Source: Ruania zhangjianzhongii (GTDB taxonomy: Bacteria > Actinomycetota > Actinomycetes > Actinomycetales > Beutenbergiaceae). Taken from it: a DNA stretch of 64,000 nt. The stretch spans positions 3,462,882 to 3,526,881 of the forward strand of contig NZ_CP042828.1 in NCBI RefSeq assembly GCF_008000995.1. The letters run 5' to 3'. The translations under genes were made by a program, and so were the position numbers. Positions within the stretch are counted from its first letter, which is position 1. The number at the start of each line of letters is the position of its first letter. Shown here in pieces: positions 36,882-45,667 of this stretch. Below the pieces are notes generated by a model. That model was not told the origin of the DNA and did no database searches. It was given only the letters and a program-made list of their open reading frames with translations.

Positions 36882-37250
36882 GTGAGGTCACGCAAGTTTC
36901 TGCTCGGTCTCGGCGTTCTCGCCGTTCCAGCGCTGTTTACTGCGGCAACCGCAGCCCTCGGCCATCCCTGGCTCCCCGCTGTCGGTATGGCGGCTTTGCT
37001 CCTGCTGATCGGTGCCGTCGCGTTGGACACAAACAAGCGCTCCCGGGCCCGGTACGGCCAGCGGCCGGTAGCCGCGCCGGTCAAGGCTGCACCGGCCACT
37101 ACTGAGGAGGATCTGATGGGCACGATCCGCCTGCTGCAGGCCCAGTACGTGGGTCGGCTGGACCGCGCCCAGGACAGCTTAGAACTCGCCACCACTGCCC
37201 TGGTGGCGGCCGCTGAGGAGCGGGCCCGGGCCGGGGCTCAGCAACAGTGA
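36882..37250 (+). CDS. Small membrane-hairpin/coiled-coil protein
   Basis: 122 residues from GTG 36882 with GGAGG upstream. Two hydrophobic helices (about residues 6-26 and 31-49: FLLGLGVLAVPALFTAATAA and GMAALLLLIGAVAL) are followed by a charged, helical C-terminus that could form a coiled coil (LLQAQYVGRLDRAQDSLELA). The same hairpin plus coiled-coil layout begins the TupA-like protein at 26457 and the methyltransferase at 40063. No enzymatic domain is present. Its stop overlaps the start of the 922-residue glycosyltransferase (GTGA), so it may be that protein's membrane partner. Confidence 0.7.
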   Translation: MRSRKFLLGLGVLAVPALFTAATAALGHPWLPAVGMAALLLLIGAVALDTNKRSRARYGQRPVAAPVKAAPATTEEDLMGTIRLLQAQYVGRLDRAQDSLELATTALVAAAEERARAGAQQQ

Positions 37251-40015
37251 AGGAGCGTGCACTGAGCACTGCGGCAGTGCATGCAGACCACGCCCGACTA
37301 GCCGGTCGCGACCCGGCGGCACTCGCCGCCACACTGCTGCGCACCCGGTCCGTGGCCGGGCGCGAGGTGCTCGCACACCTGGCGAGTCTGGGCCGGCTCT
37401 CCTCAGCGGAGATCGCTGCACTGCCCTATCGAGGCCTGGACGCACGGGGGGTGCGCAACTTGCTGGATCCGCAGTGGGCGGCCGAGCTCGCTCGCGTCCT
37501 GGCGCTGCAGACCGGTGACCTGGACGAACAGCGGGCAGCGTTGGACCTGTTCGAGGCCCTCGCCGAGGCGGGCGGGCTCCGTGCTCTCGGTGATCACAGC
37601 ACGCTCTACCTGCAGCTTCTGATGCGTCATCGCCGGCGCGAGCAGCTGGAGCATCTGCTCGTCAGCGCCGATATTCCCGGCCGTCAGCACCGCGGCATCG
37701 TGGCGGATCTGCAGAACCCGTTCCTGCCCGGCGGCCCGGAGGTGACCGGACCCTGGTTGGCCGAGCTCAGCAGCGCGGTGCTGAAGCGTTCCTTCGCTCC
37801 CCTCGAGCTACTGCCGGGCAACGCAGCACCGCTGGACCGAGTCGGCGCCGAGCTGGGCGTCCCGGTGACCGGTGGCCCGCTGATCACGGTCATCATGGCA
37901 GCCCACAATCCTGGTGCCGAGCTGCTGACCGCGGCGCGATCGATCCGGGACCAGACCTGGCAGCGCTGGGAGCTGTTGGTGATCGACGATGCGTCCACCG
38001 CTGCCGCACCTGGTATCTGGACACAGGTACGGGCACTCGATGAGCGGGTGCGGGTCATTCACAAGGCAGTCAACGGCGGCACCTACCGCGCCCGGAACAC
38101 CGCGCTAGCCCAAGCGCGCGGCGAGCTGGTCACGTACCTCGACTCCGACGACTGGGCCCACCCGGCCTACCTGGCCACCGGTGCCGCACCGTTGCTGAGC
38201 TCGCCCGGAGTACCCGCCACCCGAGGCTGGGGAGCGCGGGTGAGCGCGAACCTCGAGGTCACCCGGCCCGGATACCAGGTGGTGGTGCCGGCAGCTACGT
38301 CGCTGATGTTCCGGCGTGAGCAGGTGATGGCCCGGATCGGGTTCTACGACCCGGTCTACAAGGCTGCCGACACCGAGTTCGCCCGACGCCTGGAGGCCGC
38401 GTTCGGCCGTGCGATCACACTGACCACGAAGGCTGCGCTGACGCTGATGCGGGCAGATCCGGACTCCTTGTCCGCCTCGGACTTCGCTGCCGGCTGGCGG
38501 CACGGGTCCCGGAACGAGTACACCCAGGCACACCGGGACTTTCATGACCAGATCCGCGCTGGCCGGTCCGCCTATCTCGATCCGCTCGCGGAGCGCCCGT
38601 TCCCGGCGCCGCGGCGGTGGTCCACCCGGCTGGCCGACGCTCATGCGCCCGCTCCCAGGTTCGACGTCGTGTTCGCCGGGGACTGGCGCCGGCATGGCGG
38701 TCCGCAGAACTCGATGTTGGCGGAGATCGCTGCCTGCCGGGCCGACGGACTACGGGTGGGCATCATGCACCTGGAGGCGCTGCGATTCATGACCCGGCGC
38801 AACGACGGGCTCTGCCTCCCCGTGCGTGAACTCCTCGCCGCCGGCGAGGTGGAGTGGATCCATCTCGACGACCGCGCCAGTATCGGCACCCTCCTGCTGC
38901 GCTATCCCCCAATCCTGCAATACCCACCGCACACGCTGGCTGCTGTCCGGCCGGAGCGGGTGCTGATCGTGGCGAACCAGGCGCCGTGTGAACCTGATGG
39001 GTCTGACCAGCGGTACGTGCCGGCGGACGTCACCGCAAACGCCACCACGTTGTTCGGGGTGCCGCCCACCTGGGTGCCCCAGGGACCCACAGTGCGACGC
39101 GCGCTGGAGCGTGCCGGCGGGGCGGCGCTGGCGGACTGGGACAACACCGGGCTGATCGACACCGAGGCCTGGGAGGTGCGCCGGAACCGGGCGCTGGGTC
39201 GGCCGCTGGTCGTGGGCCGCTACTCGCGGGACGATGCGATCAAGTTTCCAGCGTCGGCCGAGGAGCTCCTCACGGCGTACGCCTTCGCGGCCACGGTGCG
39301 GGTGCGGATGATGGGCGCGACCAGCACTGTGCCCCGGTTGCTGCGCCAGGCGGGCCGGAGCGTGCGTGTCCCGGGCAACTGGGAGCTGTTGCCGCACAAG
39401 TCCCAGGACGTGCGCGAGTTCTTGGCCGGGCTGGACTTTTTCGTCTACCTGGACAACCCGCGCGCGAACGAGGCGTTTGGCCGGGTGATCCTGGAGGCAG
39501 CGGCTAGTGGTGTGCTGACGATCGTCTCGCCCAAGCACCGGGACACCTTCGGCGACGCGGTGCTCTATGCCGAACCGGACGAGGCGGTAGCGCTCGTGGA
39601 TCGGTTGGTGGCCGACCCAGCCGCCTATGCGGCCCAGGTCGAGCTCTCCCGGCGTCGGGTGTCCGAGCAGTTCGGTTACGCCGGTTTCGCTACCCGGATG
39701 CGGTCGCTGGCCGGTGAGAGCGCTGCGGCATCGCGGCTCCCCCGGGGCCCCGAGTGGGCAGTTCAGGTGGCCCCAGACCGTCACCTGCCGCTTCCCGCCC
39801 ACGACGGCGTGGCTGAGCGGGTGATGTCAGTCGCCGTGCGCACGCTCGCCGATGGGCAGCGGGCCGGTCGGCTCGATCTGGTGCACCCGCGGTCGGCTCC
39901 ACCGGCGGAGGTCCAGGCGGCTCTGGTCGCCGCGCTGGCGGAGCTGGAACAGCAGCCTGCACGGCCCGTTGCCGAGAGCGGCGTGCAGGCGACGGCTGAC
40001 ACCGTCGGCTCATGA
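37247..40015 (+). CDS. Helical-domain GT2 + GT4-like bifunctional glycosyltransferase
   Basis: 922 residues, GTG start overlapping the upstream small membrane gene. Helical domain about 1-195 (LLRTRSVAGREVLAHLA, GIVADLQNPFLPGG). GT2 domain about 205-430 (ITVIMAAHNPGAELLTAAR, NGGTYRARNTALAQ, YLDSDDWAHPAYL). GT4-like GT-B domain about 465-840 (FDVVFAGDWRRHGGPQNSML, VVGRYSRDDAIKFP, FVYLDNPRANEAFGRVILEA). It is the middle-sized relative of the 1591-residue enzyme, lacking the TagF domain. It probably adds two different sugars in surface polymer assembly. No membrane segment of its own is seen. Confidence 0.85.
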   Translation: MKERALSTAAVHADHARLAGRDPAALAATLLRTRSVAGREVLAHLASLGRLSSAEIAALPYRGLDARGVRNLLDPQWAAELARVLALQTGDLDEQRAALDLFEALAEAGGLRALGDHSTLYLQLLMRHRRREQLEHLLVSADIPGRQHRGIVADLQNPFLPGGPEVTGPWLAELSSAVLKRSFAPLELLPGNAAPLDRVGAELGVPVTGGPLITVIMAAHNPGAELLTAARSIRDQTWQRWELLVIDDASTAAAPGIWTQVRALDERVRVIHKAVNGGTYRARNTALAQARGELVTYLDSDDWAHPAYLATGAAPLLSSPGVPATRGWGARVSANLEVTRPGYQVVVPAATSLMFRREQVMARIGFYDPVYKAADTEFARRLEAAFGRAITLTTKAALTLMRADPDSLSASDFAAGWRHGSRNEYTQAHRDFHDQIRAGRSAYLDPLAERPFPAPRRWSTRLADAHAPAPRFDVVFAGDWRRHGGPQNSMLAEIAACRADGLRVGIMHLEALRFMTRRNDGLCLPVRELLAAGEVEWIHLDDRASIGTLLLRYPPILQYPPHTLAAVRPERVLIVANQAPCEPDGSDQRYVPADVTANATTLFGVPPTWVPQGPTVRRALERAGGAALADWDNTGLIDTEAWEVRRNRALGRPLVVGRYSRDDAIKFPASAEELLTAYAFAATVRVRMMGATSTVPRLLRQAGRSVRVPGNWELLPHKSQDVREFLAGLDFFVYLDNPRANEAFGRVILEAAASGVLTIVSPKHRDTFGDAVLYAEPDEAVALVDRLVADPAAYAAQVELSRRRVSEQFGYAGFATRMRSLAGESAAASRLPRGPEWAVQVAPDRHLPLPAHDGVAERVMSVAVRTLADGQRAGRLDLVHPRSAPPAEVQAALVAALAELEQQPARPVAESGVQATADTVGS

Positions 40016-40062
40016 GCGCATTAGGTTACGCTCGGGTCACACTCCGATGAAGGGATGCGCTG

Positions 40063-41115
40063 GTGCCCAGACGTCAGCTCGCGATGGTCGCCGTAGTGGC
40101 GACTGCGGTGTTCGGTGCGGTCTTCCTTGTGTGGCGCGGTGAGGGCCTTGCCGGGGCATTCCTGCTGGTCGGTCTCGCCGCAGCAATACTGATCCAGTTG
40201 GACGCCCGCAAGCGGCTCTCCGATCTGGCTGCCGATCTGCGCCGGAACCGGGCGGAGCTGCGGACCCTGGCCGCTCGGACGGCGAACCAGGCGACCGAGC
40301 TGAAGGAACTCAACCTCGGAGTGAGGCGGAACACGAGAGTCACCCGCCAGGCTCATGATGAGGTCACCGCGGTCGCCGACCAGGTTCGCGCCGTCGGCGG
40401 CCAAACGCGCGATGTCGAGGCCCTTCTTACCGACGAGGCGGAGCGGGCGCGCAAGCATCGCCAATCAATGCGCTCCAGGCTGCGGGCGATGAGCCGGGAC
40501 TCGCTCACCCAGAACCAAGCGCTGCTGCAGTTGCACGGGCAGTTCGCCCCGAACGCGCCGCTCCCGGCAGTGGCGGGGTGGGCGATGGAACCCACGGCGT
40601 TGGTGGAGCTGGTCAACTTGATCTCCCGGCTCCGTCCGCAGCTGGTCGTCGAGTGTGGCTCCGGCACTTCCACGCTGTGGATCGCCTATGCGTTGCGCCG
40701 CAATGGCAGCGGCCGGGTGGTGGCCCTGGATCACGACGCCGAGTACGCCGCGGCTAGCAACCGCGTGATCGCCGAGCACGGCCTGAGCGACTGGGCCCAG
40801 GTGCAGCACGCACCGCTAGCACCGACCAGCACCCCGCGGGGCGATATGCCCTGGTACTCCGCCGACCTCACCGGGTTGGCGGGTATCGAGCTGCTCATCG
40901 TCGACGGGCCGCCGCAGGCCACCGGCGAGCTCGCCCGCTATCCTGCCCTCCCGGTCCTCGCCGACCGGCTGGCCCCCGGTGCGCACATCCTCTTCGACGA
41001 CGCCGACCGTCCCGGTGAGGTCGCGGCCCTGGACACCTGGCGGGAGGGCCACGCGCTGGACACGGTGCGCGACCTCGCCGGCCGGGCACTGCTGCTGCGC
41101 CTGCGGACCGACTGA
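40063..41115 (+). CDS. Membrane-anchored class I SAM-dependent methyltransferase
   Basis: 350 residues from GTG 40063. Two hydrophobic helices (about residues 7-46: LAMVAVVATAVFGAVFLVW and LAGAFLLVGLAAAILIQL) are followed by a coiled coil to about 140 and then a methyltransferase domain. That domain has LVVECGSGTSTLWIAYAL (motif I), VVALDHDAEYAAAS (motif II), and ELLIVDGPPQATGELARYPALP. The Methyltransf_24-like domain suggests modification of a small molecule or sugar. The anchor matches those at 26457 and 36882. It lies 47 bases after the bifunctional glycosyltransferase gene and is likely cotranscribed. Confidence 0.82.
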   Translation: MPRRQLAMVAVVATAVFGAVFLVWRGEGLAGAFLLVGLAAAILIQLDARKRLSDLAADLRRNRAELRTLAARTANQATELKELNLGVRRNTRVTRQAHDEVTAVADQVRAVGGQTRDVEALLTDEAERARKHRQSMRSRLRAMSRDSLTQNQALLQLHGQFAPNAPLPAVAGWAMEPTALVELVNLISRLRPQLVVECGSGTSTLWIAYALRRNGSGRVVALDHDAEYAAASNRVIAEHGLSDWAQVQHAPLAPTSTPRGDMPWYSADLTGLAGIELLIVDGPPQATGELARYPALPVLADRLAPGAHILFDDADRPGEVAALDTWREGHALDTVRDLAGRALLLRLRTD

Positions 41116-41131
41116 GCCCGCACCGGCCCGA

Positions 41132-42151
41132 TCAGGCCAACTGGATCGGCAACTCCAGCGAACCCGGGTCCGGCCCAGCAGAGACCTCGCACGAGTCGAT
41201 CGTGGACAGCTCGGGAGCGAGCGTGAGCACCGCTGCGGTCATGTCCAGCGGGATGTGGAAGAACATGCTGCCCTCCATCTCGATCATCTCGCTGCCCTCG
41301 AGATTGTCGGTCGCCAGCGGCTCGGTCGGCTCACCGCCCTCGGGGGTCAGCGTGACCGAACCGGCCGGCAGCGACCATCGCGGCGAGCAGACCCCGATGC
41401 CCTGATTCGTGCTGATGCCGTCGATCTGCAGGTACGCCTCTCCTTCTGGCGCCCACCCGGGCCCGTCGATCCAGGCGTGCCGGGAGCCGGTGGCGCCGTC
41501 CAGACCGATGGTGAACTCGACGTCACCGCCAAGTATGGGCTCCATCAGCGGGTCCACCGCGCGCAGGGTGGCCGACATCGTCTCCGAACCCGACAGCTCA
41601 GCCCAGGCACCGGGCAGCAGGCGAGTGCTGGTCGCGTCCACGGCATCCCCGCCTAGCTCACCGGTGCGCAGATCGAGGGTGGTGCTGCGGTCGGCATCGG
41701 TGACCTCGAGCTGAACGGCGCTACCCTCCGGCACACTCACCAGGAGCAACGCCCGCTCCTCGGTCATCGGGACCAGGTCCGCGGTGAGATCGTGCTCGGT
41801 ACCGCCAGCCGTCAGCGTCACCGCCGGCTCACCGCCGTCAGAGTAGGAGGGTGCCGCCCGGTCCAACCGCGCGAGCACGAACTCCTCCCCCGGCGCCGGC
41901 GCGAACGCTTCCTCGCCCAAACCGAAGCTGGTGGCATACGGCTCCTCGATCGTGTCGAGGACCTCCAGGGAGGTCAGCTGGAAAGCCACGTGCGGCATGG
42001 CAACCGCGGCATCGGTGATCTGCTGATCCAGGGCAGCCATCGAGTAGCTCTGGCTCAGGTCCAGATATCCGGGGCTCCTCTGCTCGGGGCTGCACGCCGT
42101 CAACCCAGCGGCAACCAGCAACACTCCGACACCAGCGGCGATCCTTCTCAC
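41132..42151 (-). CDS. Lipoprotein of unknown function
   Basis: 339 residues. Signal peptide with lipobox AAGLTAC (cysteine about residue 20), so a secreted, membrane-anchored lipoprotein. The mature part is acidic and beta-rich, with segments such as VTLTAGGTEHDLTADLVPMTEERALLLVSVPEG and a late cysteine in TIDSCEVSAG. No family was recognised. It converges on the methyltransferase gene and is followed upstream by the sugar-catabolism cluster. A structural or sensory role in the envelope is only a guess. Confidence 0.7.
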   Translation of the reverse strand: MRRIAAGVGVLLVAAGLTACSPEQRSPGYLDLSQSYSMAALDQQITDAAVAMPHVAFQLTSLEVLDTIEEPYATSFGLGEEAFAPAPGEEFVLARLDRAAPSYSDGGEPAVTLTAGGTEHDLTADLVPMTEERALLLVSVPEGSAVQLEVTDADRSTTLDLRTGELGGDAVDATSTRLLPGAWAELSGSETMSATLRAVDPLMEPILGGDVEFTIGLDGATGSRHAWIDGPGWAPEGEAYLQIDGISTNQGIGVCSPRWSLPAGSVTLTPEGGEPTEPLATDNLEGSEMIEMEGSMFFHIPLDMTAAVLTLAPELSTIDSCEVSAGPDPGSLELPIQLA

Positions 42152-42222
42152 AGCGCCGATGCTAGGGGCTCACCTCTCGGCGCCAGGCCGCCGGGAGCGG
42201 GCAGAACTGCCCACCCGAGGGC

Positions 42223-42693
42223 TCAGCCGCTCTGGGCCTGCTCGTGGGCGCGGATGGCTGCTACCTTCTCGGCCGAGGCCGAGCTCTCGTCGAACCGATA
42301 GTCGAGCCATTCGGAGGCCAGCCGTTTGGCGACTTCGAGACCGATCACGCGCTGGCCGAAGGTGAGCACACTCGCGTCGTTGGAGAGCACGGAACGTTCT
42401 ACCGAGTAGCTGTCATGCGCGGTCACGGCGCGCACTCCCGGGACCTTGTTCGCCGTGATCGCCATTCCGAGTCCCGTTCCGCAGATGAGCAGGGCCCGGT
42501 CGGCCTCTCCGCGGGTGAGACGGCCGGCGGCCTCGACGGCGACATCAGGGTAGATGGTGTGTTCCTCGGACGTGACGCCGACGTCGGTCACCTCCGCCAC
42601 ACGCGGGTCGGCTTCGAACAGCGCCTTGATGGCCGTCTTGTACTCATAACCGGCGTCGTCACTTCCGACGACGATCCGCCACGTGGTGGACAT
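42223..42693 (-). CDS. RpiB/LacAB-family sugar-phosphate isomerase
   Basis: 156 residues. Family motifs: [23 protein letters not shown], the active-site cysteine in [19 protein letters not shown], and [10 protein letters not shown]. These enzymes interconvert aldose and ketose phosphates (ribose-5-phosphate isomerase B, galactose-6-phosphate isomerase, or the tetrulose-4-phosphate isomerases of erythritol and threitol breakdown in mycobacteria). The GTGLGM form and the company of an FGGY kinase and sugar transporter suggest a catabolic role rather than the housekeeping one. It is the last gene of the LacI-transporter operon. Confidence 0.85.
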   Translation of the reverse strand: MSTTWRIVVGSDDAGYEYKTAIKALFEADPRVAEVTDVGVTSEEHTIYPDVAVEAAGRLTRGEADRALLICGTGLGMAITANKVPGVRAVTAHDSYSVERSVLSNDASVLTFGQRVIGLEVAKRLASEWLDYRFDESSASAEKVAAIRAHEQAQSG

Positions 42694-42767
42694 CGGTGGT
42701 CAACTCCTCTTCTCGGGTGGGTCTAGGTCACGGCACGTGCGGCTGCACGGGCACGTCTAGGTGGAGA

Positions 42768-43826
42768 TCACCTGTTCACGGTCATCGTCGATCCACGCAC
42801 CTGCAACTCCGGGGCGAACCGGCGGTGTGCCGGGGCGTGGTCACTCCCGGTGCGGACGCGTTGGATGATCCAGTCGACGGCGGCCGCACCGATCTCCTGG
42901 ACCGGCGCCCGCACCGTCGTCAGCCCCGGGTTGAGGAAGGCCGAGAACGGGTGGTCGCCTTGCCCACAGACGCCCAGGTCTTCGGGCATGGACAGTCCGA
43001 GCTCGTTCGCAGCACGGTATACACCAAGGGCAAGGAAGTCGTTACCGGCGATGACGCCGGTTCCCCGCGGGATGTGTGCCAGCCGTCGCCGTGCTTCGGC
43101 ATAGGCGGACTGCGGCTGCCACGGCAGCGTGCTGTTGTTCTCCCGCGGACTCTCGATCCGGACGATCGAGACGTCCTCGGGCGCCCGCCCTCGGGCTACA
43201 CAGGCACGGTGGACACCGGCGATTCGCGAGTGCACCGTGGTGATCTCCAAGTCCTCCTCGAACACCACGAGCGGCCAGTGACCACTGTCGAGCATGTGCA
43301 CCGTGGCATCGTAAGCACCCTGCTCGTAGTCGATGCCGACCAGCTCGCAGTCCACCTCGAGCAGCGGTCGGTTGACGCAGATCATCGGCACCCCGTTGGC
43401 CATCAGACGCTGCCACGGGGCGTCGGAGCCCTGAGAGGACACGACGATCGCGCCATCGACCCGCCACCGCAGCATCGCATCGACGGCGCTCTCCTCGTTC
43501 TGCAGGTTCTCCTCCGTTGCCGCGAGGTGCAGCATGTAGCCGTCTTTCCGGCTGCGCCGCTCGACTACGCTGAACAGCTCGGAGTAGAAGGGGTTGGACG
43601 GATTCGTCATGACCAGTCCGAGGCTGTTCGCAGAGCCCAGCACGAGTGCGCGGGCAGCAGCATTGGGGACGTAACCCAGTCGGCGCGCCTCCGCCAGGAT
43701 CTTGTCCCGCGTGGTCGGACTGATGCTGCCCGAGCCGCGGAGCGCACGCGAGACGGTGTTCGCAGTCATCCCGACGTTCTGCGCGATCGTCTTGATCGTC
43801 GGCGGTCGAGCGGCCTCCGGCGTCAT
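42768..43826 (-). CDS. LacI-family transcriptional regulator
   Basis: 352 residues from ATG 43826, with GGAGG eight bases upstream. The helix-turn-helix is TIKTIAQNVGMTANTVSRAL and the hinge helix is YVPNAAARAL. The periplasmic-binding-like sensor domain follows, with SNPFYSELFSVVE and the late GVCGQGDHPFSAFLNPGLTTV. It very probably represses the neighbouring uptake and catabolism genes until a sugar or sugar phosphate binds. Three AACGTT-centred sites upstream of the cluster (48388-48451) are of the kind LacI proteins bind. Confidence 0.9.
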   Translation of the reverse strand: MTPEAARPPTIKTIAQNVGMTANTVSRALRGSGSISPTTRDKILAEARRLGYVPNAAARALVLGSANSLGLVMTNPSNPFYSELFSVVERRSRKDGYMLHLAATEENLQNEESAVDAMLRWRVDGAIVVSSQGSDAPWQRLMANGVPMICVNRPLLEVDCELVGIDYEQGAYDATVHMLDSGHWPLVVFEEDLEITTVHSRIAGVHRACVARGRAPEDVSIVRIESPRENNSTLPWQPQSAYAEARRRLAHIPRGTGVIAGNDFLALGVYRAANELGLSMPEDLGVCGQGDHPFSAFLNPGLTTVRAPVQEIGAAAVDWIIQRVRTGSDHAPAHRRFAPELQVRGSTMTVNR

Positions 43827-43937
43827 GGCCCACGCCTCCGATACACGATCCCCTACCCCACCATCATCCGAACCTTCGCGAGACCACGGCCTGCAGACCC
43901 ACAGAACATGCTACGCGGACCCGGCAACGGGCACTCC

Positions 43938-44780
43938 TCACTTCACCGACCCGCTCATCAGTCCGCTGACCAAGTGCCGACCAAGAGCGAACAGGAGAAC
44001 CAGGATCGGCACCACGGCAAGGATCGCGGCCGCTGTCAACGGTCCCCAAGCCCTCCCGAAAGCAGTGATATAGGAGTAGATCGCTACCTGTACCGGCCGC
44101 AGCGTGGGGCTCTGCACGAGCACGGTCCCAGCCAGGAACTCACTCCAGGCCCCGATGAAGACGAGCATTCCAGCCGCGAAGATCCCCGGACGGCACAGGG
44201 GCAGGATCACTCGGGCGAGAATGCCGATATTCGACAGGCCATCGAGCTTGCCGGCTTGGTCCAGCTCTGTGGGCACCGCCTCGATCGCACCTTTCATCAC
44301 CCAGGTGGCGAGCGGAAGGTTCAGCGCGAGGTAGATCAACGGCAGCGTGTACCACTGGTTGCTGACGCCCAGCGCCGTGAAGTAGATGTAGGTGGGGACC
44401 ACCAGAATCGCTGCTCCCATCGCAAGGGGAACGCAGGCCACGATGACATAGAAGACCAGCTGCCTCATCCGAAACCTGAGGCGGTCCAGCGCGTACGCGG
44501 TCATCGAGGCAAGGATCACGGCGAGGCAGGTCGCCATCGCTCCGTAACCAAGGCTGGTGAGGAACGCCTTGCCGAAACTGCCGAAGATGACCGTCTCATA
44601 GTGTTCGGTCGTCGCGCTGAAGCCCCACAGTCTCGGTTGTGGCGACAGGATCTCCTGCACGGGTTTGAGCGAGGTCGCCATTCCCCACAGCACGGGGAGC
44701 AGATTGACCAGGGCGATCAGAGCAACCCCGACCATCGCCGCGAGGCGGCCGACGAACGCGTTCTGCCGTTGGCCATTCAT
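43938..44780 (-). CDS. Carbohydrate ABC transporter permease (MalG type)
   Basis: 280 residues; the ATG overlaps the stop of the partner permease. Six hydrophobic segments and the cytoplasmic coupling motif EAVPTELDQAGKLDGLSNIG (EAA loop, which docks on the ATPase) identify the CUT1 family. It forms the inner-membrane channel with the permease upstream. No ATPase gene is present in this cluster, so a shared MsiK-like ATPase encoded elsewhere is expected, as is usual in Actinobacteria. Confidence 0.92.
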   Translation of the reverse strand: MNGQRQNAFVGRLAAMVGVALIALVNLLPVLWGMATSLKPVQEILSPQPRLWGFSATTEHYETVIFGSFGKAFLTSLGYGAMATCLAVILASMTAYALDRLRFRMRQLVFYVIVACVPLAMGAAILVVPTYIYFTALGVSNQWYTLPLIYLALNLPLATWVMKGAIEAVPTELDQAGKLDGLSNIGILARVILPLCRPGIFAAGMLVFIGAWSEFLAGTVLVQSPTLRPVQVAIYSYITAFGRAWGPLTAAAILAVVPILVLLFALGRHLVSGLMSGSVK

Positions 44781-45667
44781 AGGTCCGGCCTCCCAATTCG
44801 GCTCAGCCTGGTATAGGCAAGAACGAGGAATATGTTGATCACCATCGCGGCGCTCGCTAGCGCTGCGGCACCGCCGAACTCGAGGTCGGTGAACGCCGTC
44901 TGATAGATCTGCAGCGCCAAGGTCATCGTCGCGTCACCAGGGCCGCCGCCGGTCACGACGAGGGGCACCTCGGCGTTGTTCAGGCTGCTCACCAGCAGGA
45001 CGATGACCACGATGGTCAGTGATGTCCTCAACAGCGGAACGGTGAGTAACCAGAATCGTTGCAGCGCTGAGGCGCCGTCGACCTTCCCGGCCTCAAAGAC
45101 TTCTGCGTCAATCGACTTCAGGCCGGCAACGAGCAGCAGCACCGCAAAGCCGAGCGTGCGCCACGTGGCTACCAGAATGAGGCTCACCATGGCGCTCGCT
45201 GGTTCCAGTAGCGGGGTGATTCTCGAGCTGAAGAGCACCTCCGCGAGCCATGATCCGATTCCCAGGCTCTCCAACCAGGTCCACCGAAACAACAGCGAGG
45301 CCACAACCGTCGAGAGCACCCAGGGAACGATGACGACGACTTGCAACGCCAGCGACCGGTTACGGGTGAGCCGGTCCAACAAGGAGGCGATGGGAAGCGC
45401 GAGCGCCACCGTGAGCACGACAGTGCCGGCCACGAAAACTGCCGTACGAGCCAACAACGGCACTGTCGAGGAGGTGAACACCGCCTGCTGCCAGTTCTCC
45501 AGCCCGGCAAACCCGGCCACGGTCGCGAGCCGCAGGTCCAGCAGGCTGTAGACGAAGGCGAAGATCGTCGGCAGGACGAGAACGATCAGCAACAGAATCG
45601 CGGTGGGGGCGAGGAGGAGAGCGGCAAGACGCCGCTCCCCTCCTCGAATCGTTGGCGCAGACGACAT
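44777..45667 (-). CDS. Carbohydrate ABC transporter permease (MalF type)
   Basis: 296 residues; ATG overlaps the stop of the binding-protein gene (ATGA). Six hydrophobic segments, with the EAA-type coupling loop LKSIDAEVFEAGKVDGASALQ near residue 195 (shown in part) followed by FWLLTVPLLRTSLTIV. This is the partner of the MalG-type permease. The tight overlaps with both neighbours indicate one translationally coupled transport unit. Substrate specificity resides in the binding protein and cannot be read here. Confidence 0.92.
   Translation of the reverse strand: MSSAPTIRGGERRLAALLLAPTAILLLIVLVLPTIFAFVYSLLDLRLATVAGFAGLENWQQAVFTSSTVPLLARTAVFVAGTVVLTVALALPIASLLDRLTRNRSLALQVVVIVPWVLSTVVASLLFRWTWLESLGIGSWLAEVLFSSRITPLLEPASAMVSLILVATWRTLGFAVLLLVAGLKSIDAEVFEAGKVDGASALQRFWLLTVPLLRTSLTIVVIVLLVSSLNNAEVPLVVTGGGPGDATMTLALQIYQTAFTDLEFGGAAALASAAMVINIFLVLAYTRLSRIGRPDL

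Noticed and set aside
42696-44816. 706-residue plus-strand open frame
   Set aside because: Antisense to the LacI and permease genes, which have complete family motifs.
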